Shown: one piece after another, positions 5,902 through 14,278 of the stretch
Numbering within the stretch: position 1 is the stretch's first letter
How the letters are laid out: every line of letters begins with the position of its first letter
Source: JBJXGC01 sp046154545
GTDB taxonomy: Bacteria; Chloroflexota; Dehalococcoidia; Tepidiformales; Tepidiformaceae
Direction: 5' to 3'
DNA length: 15,768 nucleotides
Assembly: GCA_046154545.1 (NCBI GenBank)
Contig: JBJXGC010000297.1
Location: forward strand, 1 to 15,768
Made by a program: the position numbers and the translations under genes
The notes under the pieces: generated by a model
The model's input: only the letters and a program-made list of their open reading frames with translations
What the model was told of the DNA's origin: nothing
Database searches by the model: none

Positions 5902-7386
5902 ATGCTGAAGCGCATCGAGTACAAGTATCTCGTCGCCATCCTGGCCGTCTTCGCCATCTTCATGGAGCTGCTGGACTCGACCGTGGTCAACGTCGCCATC
6001 CCGACGTTGAGCCGGGACTTCGACGTCACCTCACCAACGACGATCCAGTGGGTTATCACCGGCTACCTCCTCTCCCTCGCCGTCTTCATCCCGATCAGCG
6101 GCTGGGCGGGCGACCGTTTCGGCACGAAGCGCGTCTTCATGCTCGCCCTTGCCGTCTTCACCGGCGCCTCCCTCCTCTGCGCGCTGGCCTGGAGCATCGA
6201 GTCGTTGATCGCCTTCCGCGTCGTCCAGGGCGTGGGTGGGGGCATGCTCTCGCCCGTCGCTTTCGCGACGGTCTGGCGCGCCTTCCCGCCTCACGAACGC
6301 TCCAAGGCGGCTGGCATCATGGTCGTGCCGGCGGCCGCGGCCCCCGCCCTTGGGCCGCTGGTCGGGGGAGCGCTGCTCAAAGTCGCGTCCTGGCACTGGA
6401 TCTTCCTGGTCAACATACCGATCGGGATCGCGGCCCTGATCATCTCCGCGCTCTACTTAAAGGAGCATCACGAGCCCTCGGTCGGCCGGTTCGACCCGGC
6501 GGGCTTCATCCTCTCCGCCGCCGGCCTGGCGATGGTCGTCTACGCCCTGGCCGAGGCAGGCGCGCGTGGCTTCGACGATGGCCGGGTCATCGGATTTGGC
6601 CTGGCCGGGCTCGTCCTGCTCGCGGCCTTTGTCGTGGTCGAACTACGCTCCCCGGCGCCGATGCTCGATGTCCGGATCTTCACGAACTCGCTCTTCCGGG
6701 CCTGCAACATCGCCTGGTTGGTGACGATGTTCGGCTTCTCATCCACCATCTTCCTGATCACGTTGGAACTGCAGGCGAACCGCGGCATGTCCGCACTGGA
6801 ATCGGGGCTGGCCACCTTCCCGATGGCCGTCGGCGTGATGTTCATCGCCCAGCCAGCGAGCCGTATGTATGGGGTCATCGGCCCGCGCCGGATGATCTTC
6901 GCCGGCCTGATCGTCACGGCGATCTGCACGCTCGTCTTCTGGCGAGTGGACCTGGGCACGAGTGAGTGGATCATCCGGGGGCTCATGCTGGTCCGGGGCC
7001 TTGGCTTTGGGCTGATCCTGGTCCCCCTGCAGGCCGCCACCTACGCCCAGATCGACGCGAAGGACACGGGCCGGGCGACCGCCCTCTACAACGTGTCGAG
7101 CCAGGTGGCGGCCAGCCTCGGCGTCGCCCTCGCGGCCACCCTGCTGACCAGCCGGCTCTCCAGCCACGGCGCCATCCTTGGCGCGCCCCCTACCCGCCTC
7201 GCCTCGCTCGAAGCTTTCCAGGACGTCTTCCTGATCATGGGCCTCATTTCGGTCGCCAGCATCGCCGTCGCCTTCCTCATCCATGATGTCCACGCCCGCG
7301 GCACGATGCGCGAGGCCAGCCCCGCGGTGGACTCACCAGCGGAGGTTGGGGGCTCCGTGGCGGAGGGGCCGGCAGACGCGCGGTAG
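5902..7386 (+). CDS. DHA2-family (14-TMS, EmrB/QacA-type) MFS drug:H+ antiporter
   Basis: The 494-residue product carries the DHA2 signatures: membrane segment 1 with LDSTVVNVAIP (24-34, Asp25), motif A as GWAGDRFGTKRVF (67-79), RVVQGVGGGMLSP (106-118), motif C-like APALGPLVGGAL (147-158) and WHWIFLVNIPIG (164-175). About 14 hydrophobic segments follow, up to about residue 465. It ends in a hydrophilic tail. Such proteins sit in the inner membrane and export hydrophobic compounds using the proton gradient. I chose the ATG at 5902 (MLKRIEYKYL) because the first helix begins directly after it; the open frame reaches back to 5785 but adds a Pro/Arg-rich stretch unlike the family. The ribosome site is weak (GGAG 10 bases upstream). 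The substrate cannot be read from sequence. It faces the patatin gene tail-to-tail with a 25-bp gap. Confidence 0.9.
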   Translation: MLKRIEYKYLVAILAVFAIFMELLDSTVVNVAIPTLSRDFDVTSPTTIQWVITGYLLSLAVFIPISGWAGDRFGTKRVFMLALAVFTGASLLCALAWSIESLIAFRVVQGVGGGMLSPVAFATVWRAFPPHERSKAAGIMVVPAAAAPALGPLVGGALLKVASWHWIFLVNIPIGIAALIISALYLKEHHEPSVGRFDPAGFILSAAGLAMVVYALAEAGARGFDDGRVIGFGLAGLVLLAAFVVVELRSPAPMLDVRIFTNSLFRACNIAWLVTMFGFSSTIFLITLELQANRGMSALESGLATFPMAVGVMFIAQPASRMYGVIGPRRMIFAGLIVTAICTLVFWRVDLGTSEWIIRGLMLVRGLGFGLILVPLQAATYAQIDAKDTGRATALYNVSSQVAASLGVALAATLLTSRLSSHGAILGAPPTRLASLEAFQDVFLIMGLISVASIAVAFLIHDVHARGTMREASPAVDSPAEVGGSVAEGPADAR

Positions 7387-7416
7387 GGCGACCGGCCCGG
7401 ATGTTCCGTCCCTACC
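7382..7416. terminator. Possible bidirectional hairpin between MFS and patatin genes
   Basis: GGTAGGG (7382-7388) and CCCTACC (7410-7416) are perfect inverted 7-mers with a 21-base loop. The TAG stop of the MFS gene lies in the left arm and the TAG of the patatin gene in the right arm, so both convergent genes end inside the stem. No T tract is present. A weaker pair, ACCGGC/GCCGGT (7391-7396 and 7423-7428), is nested with it. Confidence 0.35.
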
Positions 7417-8359
7417 CGGCCTGCCGGTGTGCCGCGTGTCCGAAGAACCGCGCCGGGCTGGCCGGCTGCGCCCGGTCCCCGGACCCGTCGCTTCGCCAGC
7501 AGGTGCCGGCGGCCGCGACCTGTCCGTCCTGGTCGAAGACGCCATGGAGCGCCTCACGGGCGGCGAGCAGGTTGTGGGCCACGGCCCCGGCGCTATCGTC
7601 CAGCCGCCAGGGCGAGTGCCGGCCGAGGTCGGGCCTCGCCACATGGACGGGCATCTGCCGGGAGAGGCAGGCCTCCACCTCCCTCGTCGTCGCCGATGAG
7701 AGGATGGCGAAGGACTGCTTGAGGACGCCCAGCGCCGTCTTCGGCCGCACAAGAGACGGCACGGGTGTCAGGTCGATGGCGAAGATCTCGGTGGCGCCCA
7801 ACTCAGCGGCCGTCGCCAGGTCGACCGAAGCGGTCACACACCCATCGATATAGAGATCGCCGTCCACTTCGACGGGCGCGAAGACCCCGGGAATGGCCGT
7901 GGAGGCCAGGATTGCCGGGGCCACCGGGCCGCCCTGGAAGACGTGCTTGGCGCCCCGCGAGAGGTTCGTCGCGACGACGGCAAAGTCGAGGGCCGCGTCT
8001 TCGAAGCGCATCCCGGGCATGTGCCGCTGAAGCAGCCGGGGGACAATCTCGTTCTGGGCGAGGCTCACGGGGTGCATCAGGCGGCGCGCGAGGCCGCCCG
8101 TCCGGAAGTGCACGAGCGAGAGCCCGTCCAGCTTCAGCCAGATCCGCAACAGCTCCTCCGGCCGGTCGGGATGGAGGGCGAGCCAGGCGCCGTTGAGCGC
8201 CCCGACGCTGGTGCCGACGACGAGGTGAGGCCGGAAGCCGAAGTCGTGGGCGGCCTTCATGTAGGCCGCCTGGACGACGCCGAGCGCGCCTCCGCCGCCG
8301 AGGACAAGGGCAGGGCGCCGCCCGGCGGGTGAGGGAGGCGGGCGGTCTATCGGGTCCAT
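7412..8359 (-). CDS. Patatin-like phospholipase / lipid acyl hydrolase (RssA-type)
   Basis: The 315-residue product shows the complete patatin catalytic set: the glycine-rich oxyanion loop GGGGALG (21-27), the nucleophile elbow GTSVG with Ser51, and the dyad aspartate in YIDGCV (Asp172). ILASTAIPGVFAPVEVDG (150-167) is the conserved segment before that aspartate. The family hydrolyses acyl esters of phospholipids or other lipids with a Ser-Asp dyad, usually in the cytoplasm or at the membrane. There is no signal peptide or extra domain. The last 30 residues are Gly/Ser/Arg/Ala-rich and look unstructured. The ATG at 8359 is only 20 codons before the oxyanion loop, so no later start is possible; its ribosome site is weak. 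It is transcribed divergently from the BVMO gene, 154 bp away. Hydrolysis of the BVMO's ester product is an attractive but untested link. Confidence 0.92.
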   Translation of the reverse strand: MDPIDRPPPSPAGRRPALVLGGGGALGVVQAAYMKAAHDFGFRPHLVVGTSVGALNGAWLALHPDRPEELLRIWLKLDGLSLVHFRTGGLARRLMHPVSLAQNEIVPRLLQRHMPGMRFEDAALDFAVVATNLSRGAKHVFQGGPVAPAILASTAIPGVFAPVEVDGDLYIDGCVTASVDLATAAELGATEIFAIDLTPVPSLVRPKTALGVLKQSFAILSSATTREVEACLSRQMPVHVARPDLGRHSPWRLDDSAGAVAHNLLAAREALHGVFDQDGQVAAAGTCWRSDGSGDRAQPASPARFFGHAAHRQAG

Positions 8360-8407
8360 CTGTCTCAGTTATCGGCGTGACGCATACGCCGCGGTAGGCG
8401 GGGCCCG

Positions 8408-8436
8408 TTGCAAGGCACCGGCGAGGCGGGTAGCGT
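8408..8436 (+). promoter_or_regulatory. Weak promoter candidate for the BVMO gene
   Basis: TTGCAA (8408-8413) and TAGCGT (8431-8436) are 17 bp apart, with 4/6 and 3/6 consensus matches. The -10 overlaps a small dyad, GGTA-GCG-TACC (8429-8439). The rest of the 154-bp divergent region shows nothing stronger for either gene. Confidence 0.2.
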
Positions 8437-8513
8437 ACCGTCCATTCGGAGCTTGATGGCCCAGTCGGCCGCAGGACGCGGACGCCAGTGCCATCGCCAC
8501 CAGGAGATGTCCC

Positions 8514-10316
8514 ATGGCCGAGAACCTCACTGCCCCCCGCGACCTTCCCTTCGACCCGGAGGCCCTCCGCGAGAAGTACCGCCAGGAGCGCGACAGGCGC
8601 CTCCGCGCGGACGGGAACAACCAGTACATTGAGACTGCGGGCGACTTCACCCGCTTCGTGGATGACCCCTACGCCCAGCCGGTCGTGCGCGACCCGCTGA
8701 CCGACGAGATCGATGTTGCGATCATCGGTGGTGGATTTGGGGGGCTGCTCGCCGGCGCCCGGCTCCGGCAGGCGGGCATCCAGGACCTGCGGATCATCGA
8801 GAAGGGGAGCGATTTCGGCGGCACCTGGTACTGGAACCGCTACCCCGGGGCCCAGTGTGACGTTGAGGCCTACATCTACCTCCCGCTCCTCGAAGAGGTG
8901 GGGTACATCCCCTCGGAACGCTATGCCCGCGCGCCCGAAATCATGGAATACAGCCGGAAGATCGCGCGGAAGTTCAACCTCTACGACAACGCCTGCTTCC
9001 AGACAGAGGTAACCGGGATCCGCTGGGACGAGCGTGCCGACCGCTGGATCCTCGAGACGAACCGGGGCGACCGGATGCGGGCGCGCTTTGTGGTGATGTC
9101 GAACGGCCCCCTGAACCGCCCCAAACTGCCCGCGATCAAGGGCATCGACACGTTCAAGGGCCATACCTTCCACACGAGCCGCTGGGATTACGAGTACACC
9201 GGCGGCAACGCCTACGGCAACCTCGAAAACCTGAAGGACAAGCGCGTCGGGATCATCGGGACCGGGGCGACGGCCGTGCAGTGCGTCCCCTTCCTCGGCG
9301 AGACGGCGAAGGAGCTGTACGTCTTCCAGCGCACCCCGTCCTCCGTGGATGTCCGCGGCAACCGGCCGACGGACCCGGAGTGGGCGGCCTCGCTGAAGCC
9401 GGGCTGGCAGAAGGCGCGGATGGACAACTTCAACGTCCTCGTGACCGGCGGCCACCAGGATATTGACCTCGTCGCCGATGGCTGGACGGACATCTTCCGC
9501 AAGCTCATCAATGCCGCGCCCGCGCTCGGGGCGCAGTCGCACGACGACATCGTCCTGGCGATGGAGCTGGCCGACTTCGAGAAGATGGAGGAGGTGCGGG
9601 CCCGCGCCCAGGCGCTCGTCGATGACCCGGACGTGGCCGAGGCCCTGAAGCCGTACTATCGGCAGTTCTGTAAGCGCCCAACCTTCAATGACGAATACCT
9701 GCAGACCTTCAACCGCCCCAACGTCGAACTTGTCGATACGAAAGGCCGCGGCATCGACCAGGTGACCGAGACCGGCGTCGTCTTCGAAGGCCGCGAGATC
9801 GAACTGGACTGCCTGATCTTCGCGACGGGGTTCGAAGTCGGCACCGCGTATACACGCCGGGCGGGCTACGACATCGTGGGGCGGGACGGGGTGGCGCTTT
9901 CAGAGAAGTGGAAGGACGGCCCTTCCACGTTCCACGGCTTCCAGAGCCGGGGCTTTCCTAACTGCTTCCATATGGGGTTGGTGCAGGGCGGCTTCACCGT
10001 GAATTACACGCACATGCTGAACGAGCAGAGCGCCCACATCGCCTACATCGTCGCGCAGGCGGTGGCCGCCGAAGCGCGGACCGTCGAGACCACGCAGGAG
10101 GCGGAGGACGACTGGGTCGATACGATTCAGCGCCTCTCCAAGGTAAGCCTGAGCTTCCAGGAAGCGTGCACGCCCGGCTACTACAACGGCGAGGGCCAGC
10201 CCGGTTCGGGCAACGGCTTCACCGCCGGCTCATACGGCGGCGGCCCGATCGAGTTCTTCAAGTTGCTCGAAGACTGGCGGGCGGACGGGAAGATGGCGGG
10301 CCTCGAAGTCGTGTGA
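8514..10316 (+). CDS. Type I Baeyer-Villiger monooxygenase (FAD/NADPH)
   Basis: The 600-residue flavoprotein would insert one O2-derived oxygen next to a ketone carbonyl, giving an ester or lactone with NADPH. Visible motifs are the FAD dinucleotide fold IIGGGFGGLLAGARLR (70-85), GGTWYWNRYPGAQCD (102-116), and the BVMO fingerprint FxGxxxHxxxW(P/D) as Phe214, Gly216, His220, Trp224, Asp225. An NADPH Rossmann motif, GIIGTGATAV (246-255), and a FATGF segment near 440 follow. An N-terminal extension of about 65 residues before the first Rossmann strand, plus the overall length, resemble the cyclopentadecanone-monooxygenase-like group, which accepts large cyclic or steroid-like ketones. That subgroup assignment is from memory and tentative. 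The start is well supported by AGGAG 7 bases upstream (8502-8506). It diverges from the patatin gene and converges on the cyclase gene. Confidence 0.95.
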   Translation: MAENLTAPRDLPFDPEALREKYRQERDRRLRADGNNQYIETAGDFTRFVDDPYAQPVVRDPLTDEIDVAIIGGGFGGLLAGARLRQAGIQDLRIIEKGSDFGGTWYWNRYPGAQCDVEAYIYLPLLEEVGYIPSERYARAPEIMEYSRKIARKFNLYDNACFQTEVTGIRWDERADRWILETNRGDRMRARFVVMSNGPLNRPKLPAIKGIDTFKGHTFHTSRWDYEYTGGNAYGNLENLKDKRVGIIGTGATAVQCVPFLGETAKELYVFQRTPSSVDVRGNRPTDPEWAASLKPGWQKARMDNFNVLVTGGHQDIDLVADGWTDIFRKLINAAPALGAQSHDDIVLAMELADFEKMEEVRARAQALVDDPDVAEALKPYYRQFCKRPTFNDEYLQTFNRPNVELVDTKGRGIDQVTETGVVFEGREIELDCLIFATGFEVGTAYTRRAGYDIVGRDGVALSEKWKDGPSTFHGFQSRGFPNCFHMGLVQGGFTVNYTHMLNEQSAHIAYIVAQAVAAEARTVETTQEAEDDWVDTIQRLSKVSLSFQEACTPGYYNGEGQPGSGNGFTAGSYGGGPIEFFKLLEDWRADGKMAGLEVV

Positions 10317-10330
10317 CCCGCTCGCTCACG

Positions 10331-10354
10331 AGGGACGGGAGTGGTCCCGTCCCT
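10331..10354. terminator. Bidirectional hairpin between BVMO and cyclase genes
   Basis: AGGGACGGGA (10331-10340), a GTGG loop, and TCCCGTCCCT (10345-10354) form a perfect 10-bp stem with a 4-base loop. It sits 14 bp after the BVMO stop and 5 bp from the end of the convergent cyclase gene. It lacks a clear T run on either side, so its terminator role rests on stem strength and position. Confidence 0.7.
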
Positions 10355-10359
10355 GGCAA

Positions 10360-13300
10360 TCAGCCGAGCTGGGCGAGCAGCGCTGAAGCCAGCGCCAGTT
10401 CGTTCGCCAGTCCGTTTGCCTCGGCTACCTTCGTGGCCACCTCGAGTGCCGTGACCGCCGCCTCGCGCTCGCCGAGGGCCGCGTGGGCCTCGCCCAGCAT
10501 CCGGCGCAACGTCGCAGGGGATTGCGAGACGGCCGTGGCTCCCTCGCGTTTGAGCAGCGCTTCGGCCCGCTTCTTCGCGGTCTCCCATTCACTTGCCGCG
10601 AGAGCGTTCTCAAGTAGCCGGAAGTCTGTTTCGATGGCATGTTCTGCCAGGCCCACCGCCCGGAATGCCGTCCCAGCCTCGTTCAGGAGCTGTTCGGCGT
10701 CCTCGTATCGGCCGAGGCGTGTTGCGCATCGTCCTAGGTTACTGAGCACTTGCGGTATCCCCTCACCATAGTGCGAGGCACGGAAGACGCGCAGCGCTTC
10801 GCGGAACGACTTCTCGGACTCGCCTACTTGTCCCAGATCGGAAAGCGCCTCCGCGATGTTGTTGGTCATAATCGCCGCCTCAACGACCATCCCGATCCGG
10901 CGATACGCCACCTCACTTTGCCGCCAGCATTCGAGCGACTGCTCGATCTCTCCCGCGAAATACAAGTGCACTCCGAGGTTGTTCAGCGCCGACGCTTCGC
11001 CCCGTACATCGCTGATCTCGCGGAAGATAGCGATCGCCTTTGCGTAGTACCCACCAGCCGCCCGATCCCCAAGCCGGCCCAGCGCGATGTCCATCGTGTA
11101 GTAAGCCCTTGCCATCGCCTCGCGGTCGCCCCGGGCCTGGCCAGGGCTGGCCGCGATGACCTGGCGGCAGAGACCAACGCATTCCTTGAAGCGTCCCTGC
11201 CGCAGGCGCACACCGGCGAGCGCGACTGTGGTGTCCCGAAAGGACCACACCGCGTCGCGGCCGTCGCCCTTGCTTGCGTGGAGAGCACGTCCTAGCCAGC
11301 GGGCGGCCTTTGCGTATTCGCCCCGCCGTTCGCGGAGCATCCCCTGTTTACGAAGGAGCCGTGCCCGGCTCAACTCGTCGCTGGTCAGCGTCCTGGCCGC
11401 AGCGAAAGCGCCGTCGGCCTGGTCGAACCGCCCGGCGGCGTCGCTCACGTCGCCCAGCGTCTCGTTGACGTCGGCGAGGTCGGCCGGGGCCACGCCGGCC
11501 ACCCGGCGGGCGGCCTGGAGCGCCTGGCTGAAGTACTCGGCCGCCTCGCCGTTGGCGAACTTCGCCCGGGCCCGCTCGCCGGCCTCGCGGCAGTAGCGCC
11601 AGGCTTCGGGATAGAGCTGGGCCCGCCAGAAGTGCAGGGCGAGCAGGTCGGCGGCGGAGTCCTGGCCCGCGGAGCGCGCTTCGATCGCCCGGCCGACGCG
11701 TTCGTGGATCGCCCGCCGGCGGCGGAAGGGGAGGCCCCCGTAGATCGCGTCGCGGAAGAGCCGGTGGCGGAAGTGGTAGGTCCCCCCGCCATTGGGCTCG
11801 ACGAACGGGGAGAGCCGCTCCCAGGCCGCTGCCTCGACGGCGAATCCGTCGTTGGCGAGCACCCGGTCGAGCATCGTCAGGTCGAATGGGTCGCCCACGA
11901 CGGAGGCGTAGCGCAGCACGAAGCGGTCGCCTGGCTCGAGCTCATCGATCCGGGCGCCGATCACCGCCTCGAGCGTGTCGGGGAACTCGTCGTCGCCGCG
12001 CGCGGCCGCCCCCACCAGTTCGAGCAGGAACAGGGGGTTCCCGCTCGCCCGGCTGGTGGCCGCCCCCAGGCGGTCGGCCGGGGCGCCGAGCAGTTCCGCC
12101 GCCGCGTCGGCCAGCTCGGCGGCCGCGGCCGGTGAGAGCGCCTCGACGGAGAGCCGCGAAGCCGGGACCCCGGGTGGGATGGCCGCGAGCGCGTCGGCCC
12201 GGGTCACGAGGCAGATGAGCCAGGGCCGTTCGGCGATACCCGCGATCAGTTCGCCGACCAGCCCGAGCGAGGCTTCGTCCATGAAGTAGAGGTCTTCGAA
12301 TATCACCAGCGCCGCCGCGGGGCTCGCGATAGCGGCGAGTTCAGCGATAACGGCCGCCGTGCGGCGCCGCCGGAGGAGGTCGTCCAGGGCTTCGGTCTCG
12401 GGCGTGGGCGGGACCGGTACGTCGGCGACGACGGCGAGGAGGGGCGCCCAGGGGCGCAGGTGCGGGGCGATCCGGTCCAGGGTGGCCTCGATCTGACGTC
12501 CCCCGGCCGGGCCGTCCAGGGTGACCCGGAGTAGCCGCCGGGTCGTCTCCCGCAGGGCGTAGTACGGGATCCGCGCCGCATACGGCACCCCGGTGACCCG
12601 GAGTGTGGTACCACCCTCGGCCAGCCCGAGGAAGTCATCGACGATGCGCGACTTGCCGACGCCCGATTCGCCAACGATCTCGACGACCCGGCCGCTGCCC
12701 GAGCGCGCAAGCTGCCATTCGGCCTGCAGGAACGCGAGTTCGGCCTCGCGGCCCACGGTCGGTAGCCGGAGGGCGTCGGCATCGGAACGGTGGCCGCGTG
12801 GGGCCCCGACGAGCGACGCCTCCTGTGGTTTCGACTTCCCCTTGACCATGAACGGCTCGATCTCAGTGAGCTGGAAGAGGGTGCCCGAACGGTTCGTCAC
12901 GCCGGGGCTGGCGATCACCTGGCCCGGCGCCGCTTTGGCCATGAGCCGCGCCGCAAGGTTCACGGCGTCGCCCATGACCGTATAGGCCCGGCGGAACGAG
13001 GCTCCGACATCGCCGGCGAAGACCGGCCCCCGGTTCACCCCGATGCGCAGGGGGAGCGCCTGGAGGCTGTCGGCCACCTCGCGGAGCACGAGCAGCATCC
13101 GCTCCTCGTCGTCGGGCGAACCGTCCGGGACCCCTGCCGTGAGGATGACTTTTCCACCGCCGCCATCGATGTCCGTGGAGAGGAAGCAGACGCCGTAGCG
13201 GTCGGCCGCCACCTGGACGGCGCGAATGAGCGCATCGAGTGCCTCCGCCACGGCGGCCGGGCCGGACTTTTCGAGGAGGTCATCGACGCCGAAGAACTTG

Positions 13301-14094
13301 ATGAACCCGATCGTCGCCAGGCGGTGCTCACCCTCCGCGCTGGCCGTCCCGAGGTGCGGCCGCAGGCGTACCGGGACGAAGGCCGCGAGTTCGAGCGCGG
13401 CGCTGATTGTCGCTGGCGACGTGTCGATGGGGGCCACTTCGGGCGCCCGTTTGAGAAGGACGCCTTCCCCCTTCGCGGCGCCGCGGCAGGCCCGCGGGAG
13501 CAGTGCCGCCGTGGCCCCGCTCACCAGGATCTCGCCCGCCACCGCCGCCGACTCCATCGCGACGGTGGCCGTCGCGGCCGGCCCGGTGATGACCAGCTCC
13601 TTGTGCGAGCCGCCGGCGAGGAAGAAGTCGAAGAGCCCGGTATGGACGCCGACCGACATCCGCAGGGGAGGGACGCCCACGTCAGCGCCGGCCCGTTGGA
13701 TACGCAGGTCGCGCCGCATACTCACGGCAGCGCGGCAGGCATGAAGGGCGTGGTCCGTGCCCGAGAAGAGGAGGACGAGGGCGTCGCCGCCGAACTTGAT
13801 CAGGGCGCCACCGTCTTCGTAGGCAAGGGCAAGGAGCCGCCCGAAGGCGGCGTTCAGAATCTGGGTGACCTCTTCCGCCCCGACCTTGCCGCGCGCCGCC
13901 AGCCGCTCCGAGAGCCGCGTGAAGCCGCTGATATCCACGAAGACGAGCGTTCCGGCCACTTCGAGGTGCGTCTCACCGGGGCTCCGCTGCTGCCAATCGA
14001 CCAGCAGCCGGGGGATATAGGGGAGCAGGATCGACTCCGTTGGGACGGGTGCCGCGAGAAAGCCATGTTTCGGAGGCACTATCGGCGTGGTCAT
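10360..14094 (-). CDS. sAC-like double class III nucleotide cyclase - AAA/STAND ATPase - TPR protein
   Basis: The 1244-residue protein has the layout of soluble adenylyl cyclase. C1 (about 48-200) has FVDISGFT with Asp54 and LIKFGGDALVLLF with Lys100 and Asp104, the two metal-binding aspartates. C2 (about 258-430) lacks the first metal Asp (TIGFIKFFG) but has YTVMGDAVNLAARL with Asn379 and Arg383, the transition-state residues absent from C1. One composite active site at the C1/C2 interface is therefore expected. Purine-selecting residues are not clear (Thr372 at one position, no obvious Lys in C2), so ATP versus GTP use is open. An ATPase module follows (about 446-800): Walker A GESGVGKS (475-482), Walker B-like VIFEDLYFMDEAS, and RASGNPLFLLEL. 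Residues 820-1240 are TPR repeats. It is probably cytoplasmic, with the ATPase and TPR parts sensing a ligand or partner. The ATG at 14094 lacks a strong ribosome site. Confidence 0.93.
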   Translation of the reverse strand: MTTPIVPPKHGFLAAPVPTESILLPYIPRLLVDWQQRSPGETHLEVAGTLVFVDISGFTRLSERLAARGKVGAEEVTQILNAAFGRLLALAYEDGGALIKFGGDALVLLFSGTDHALHACRAAVSMRRDLRIQRAGADVGVPPLRMSVGVHTGLFDFFLAGGSHKELVITGPAATATVAMESAAVAGEILVSGATAALLPRACRGAAKGEGVLLKRAPEVAPIDTSPATISAALELAAFVPVRLRPHLGTASAEGEHRLATIGFIKFFGVDDLLEKSGPAAVAEALDALIRAVQVAADRYGVCFLSTDIDGGGGKVILTAGVPDGSPDDEERMLLVLREVADSLQALPLRIGVNRGPVFAGDVGASFRRAYTVMGDAVNLAARLMAKAAPGQVIASPGVTNRSGTLFQLTEIEPFMVKGKSKPQEASLVGAPRGHRSDADALRLPTVGREAELAFLQAEWQLARSGSGRVVEIVGESGVGKSRIVDDFLGLAEGGTTLRVTGVPYAARIPYYALRETTRRLLRVTLDGPAGGRQIEATLDRIAPHLRPWAPLLAVVADVPVPPTPETEALDDLLRRRRTAAVIAELAAIASPAAALVIFEDLYFMDEASLGLVGELIAGIAERPWLICLVTRADALAAIPPGVPASRLSVEALSPAAAAELADAAAELLGAPADRLGAATSRASGNPLFLLELVGAAARGDDEFPDTLEAVIGARIDELEPGDRFVLRYASVVGDPFDLTMLDRVLANDGFAVEAAAWERLSPFVEPNGGGTYHFRHRLFRDAIYGGLPFRRRRAIHERVGRAIEARSAGQDSAADLLALHFWRAQLYPEAWRYCREAGERARAKFANGEAAEYFSQALQAARRVAGVAPADLADVNETLGDVSDAAGRFDQADGAFAAARTLTSDELSRARLLRKQGMLRERRGEYAKAARWLGRALHASKGDGRDAVWSFRDTTVALAGVRLRQGRFKECVGLCRQVIAASPGQARGDREAMARAYYTMDIALGRLGDRAAGGYYAKAIAIFREISDVRGEASALNNLGVHLYFAGEIEQSLECWRQSEVAYRRIGMVVEAAIMTNNIAEALSDLGQVGESEKSFREALRVFRASHYGEGIPQVLSNLGRCATRLGRYEDAEQLLNEAGTAFRAVGLAEHAIETDFRLLENALAASEWETAKKRAEALLKREGATAVSQSPATLRRMLGEAHAALGEREAAVTALEVATKVAEANGLANELALASALLAQLG

Positions 14095-14227
14095 CGGTAC
14101 GAACGGCCTCTCTCACTGTTTACTTTCCAGCCACCAGATGGTAGATCATCCCAGTTAGGAGCGGGTGTAGTGTCACGCCTCGCGCAAGATCAGCGTAGGC
14201 GGCCGCCACTTCCGTTCAACTTCTCCC

Positions 14228-14259
14228 CTACGGCAAACGCACACTGCAGCCAACCGTAG
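14228..14259. other. Short inverted repeat in the cyclase/beta-helix divergent region
   Basis: CTACGG (14228-14233) and CCGTAG (14254-14259) are inverted 6-mers with a 20-bp spacer, ending 19 bp before the beta-helix ATG. The 184-bp divergent region (14095-14278) shows no convincing promoter for either gene by eye. The repeat may be chance. Confidence 0.2.
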
Positions 14260-14278
14260 ACTGCTCAGGAGTCTGAAG

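Noticed and set aside
5646..6965. A 439-codon plus-strand frame overlapping the MFS gene
   Set aside because: It is the +1-shifted frame of the transporter, lacks membrane segments and is His/Arg/Pro-rich.
7803..9542. A 579-codon open frame on the minus strand
   Set aside because: It runs antisense to the BVMO gene and in another frame through the patatin gene, and has no recognisable domain.
12790..14259. A 489-codon open frame on the plus strand
   Set aside because: It is antisense to the cyclase domains, where the catalytic residues on the minus strand are unmistakable.
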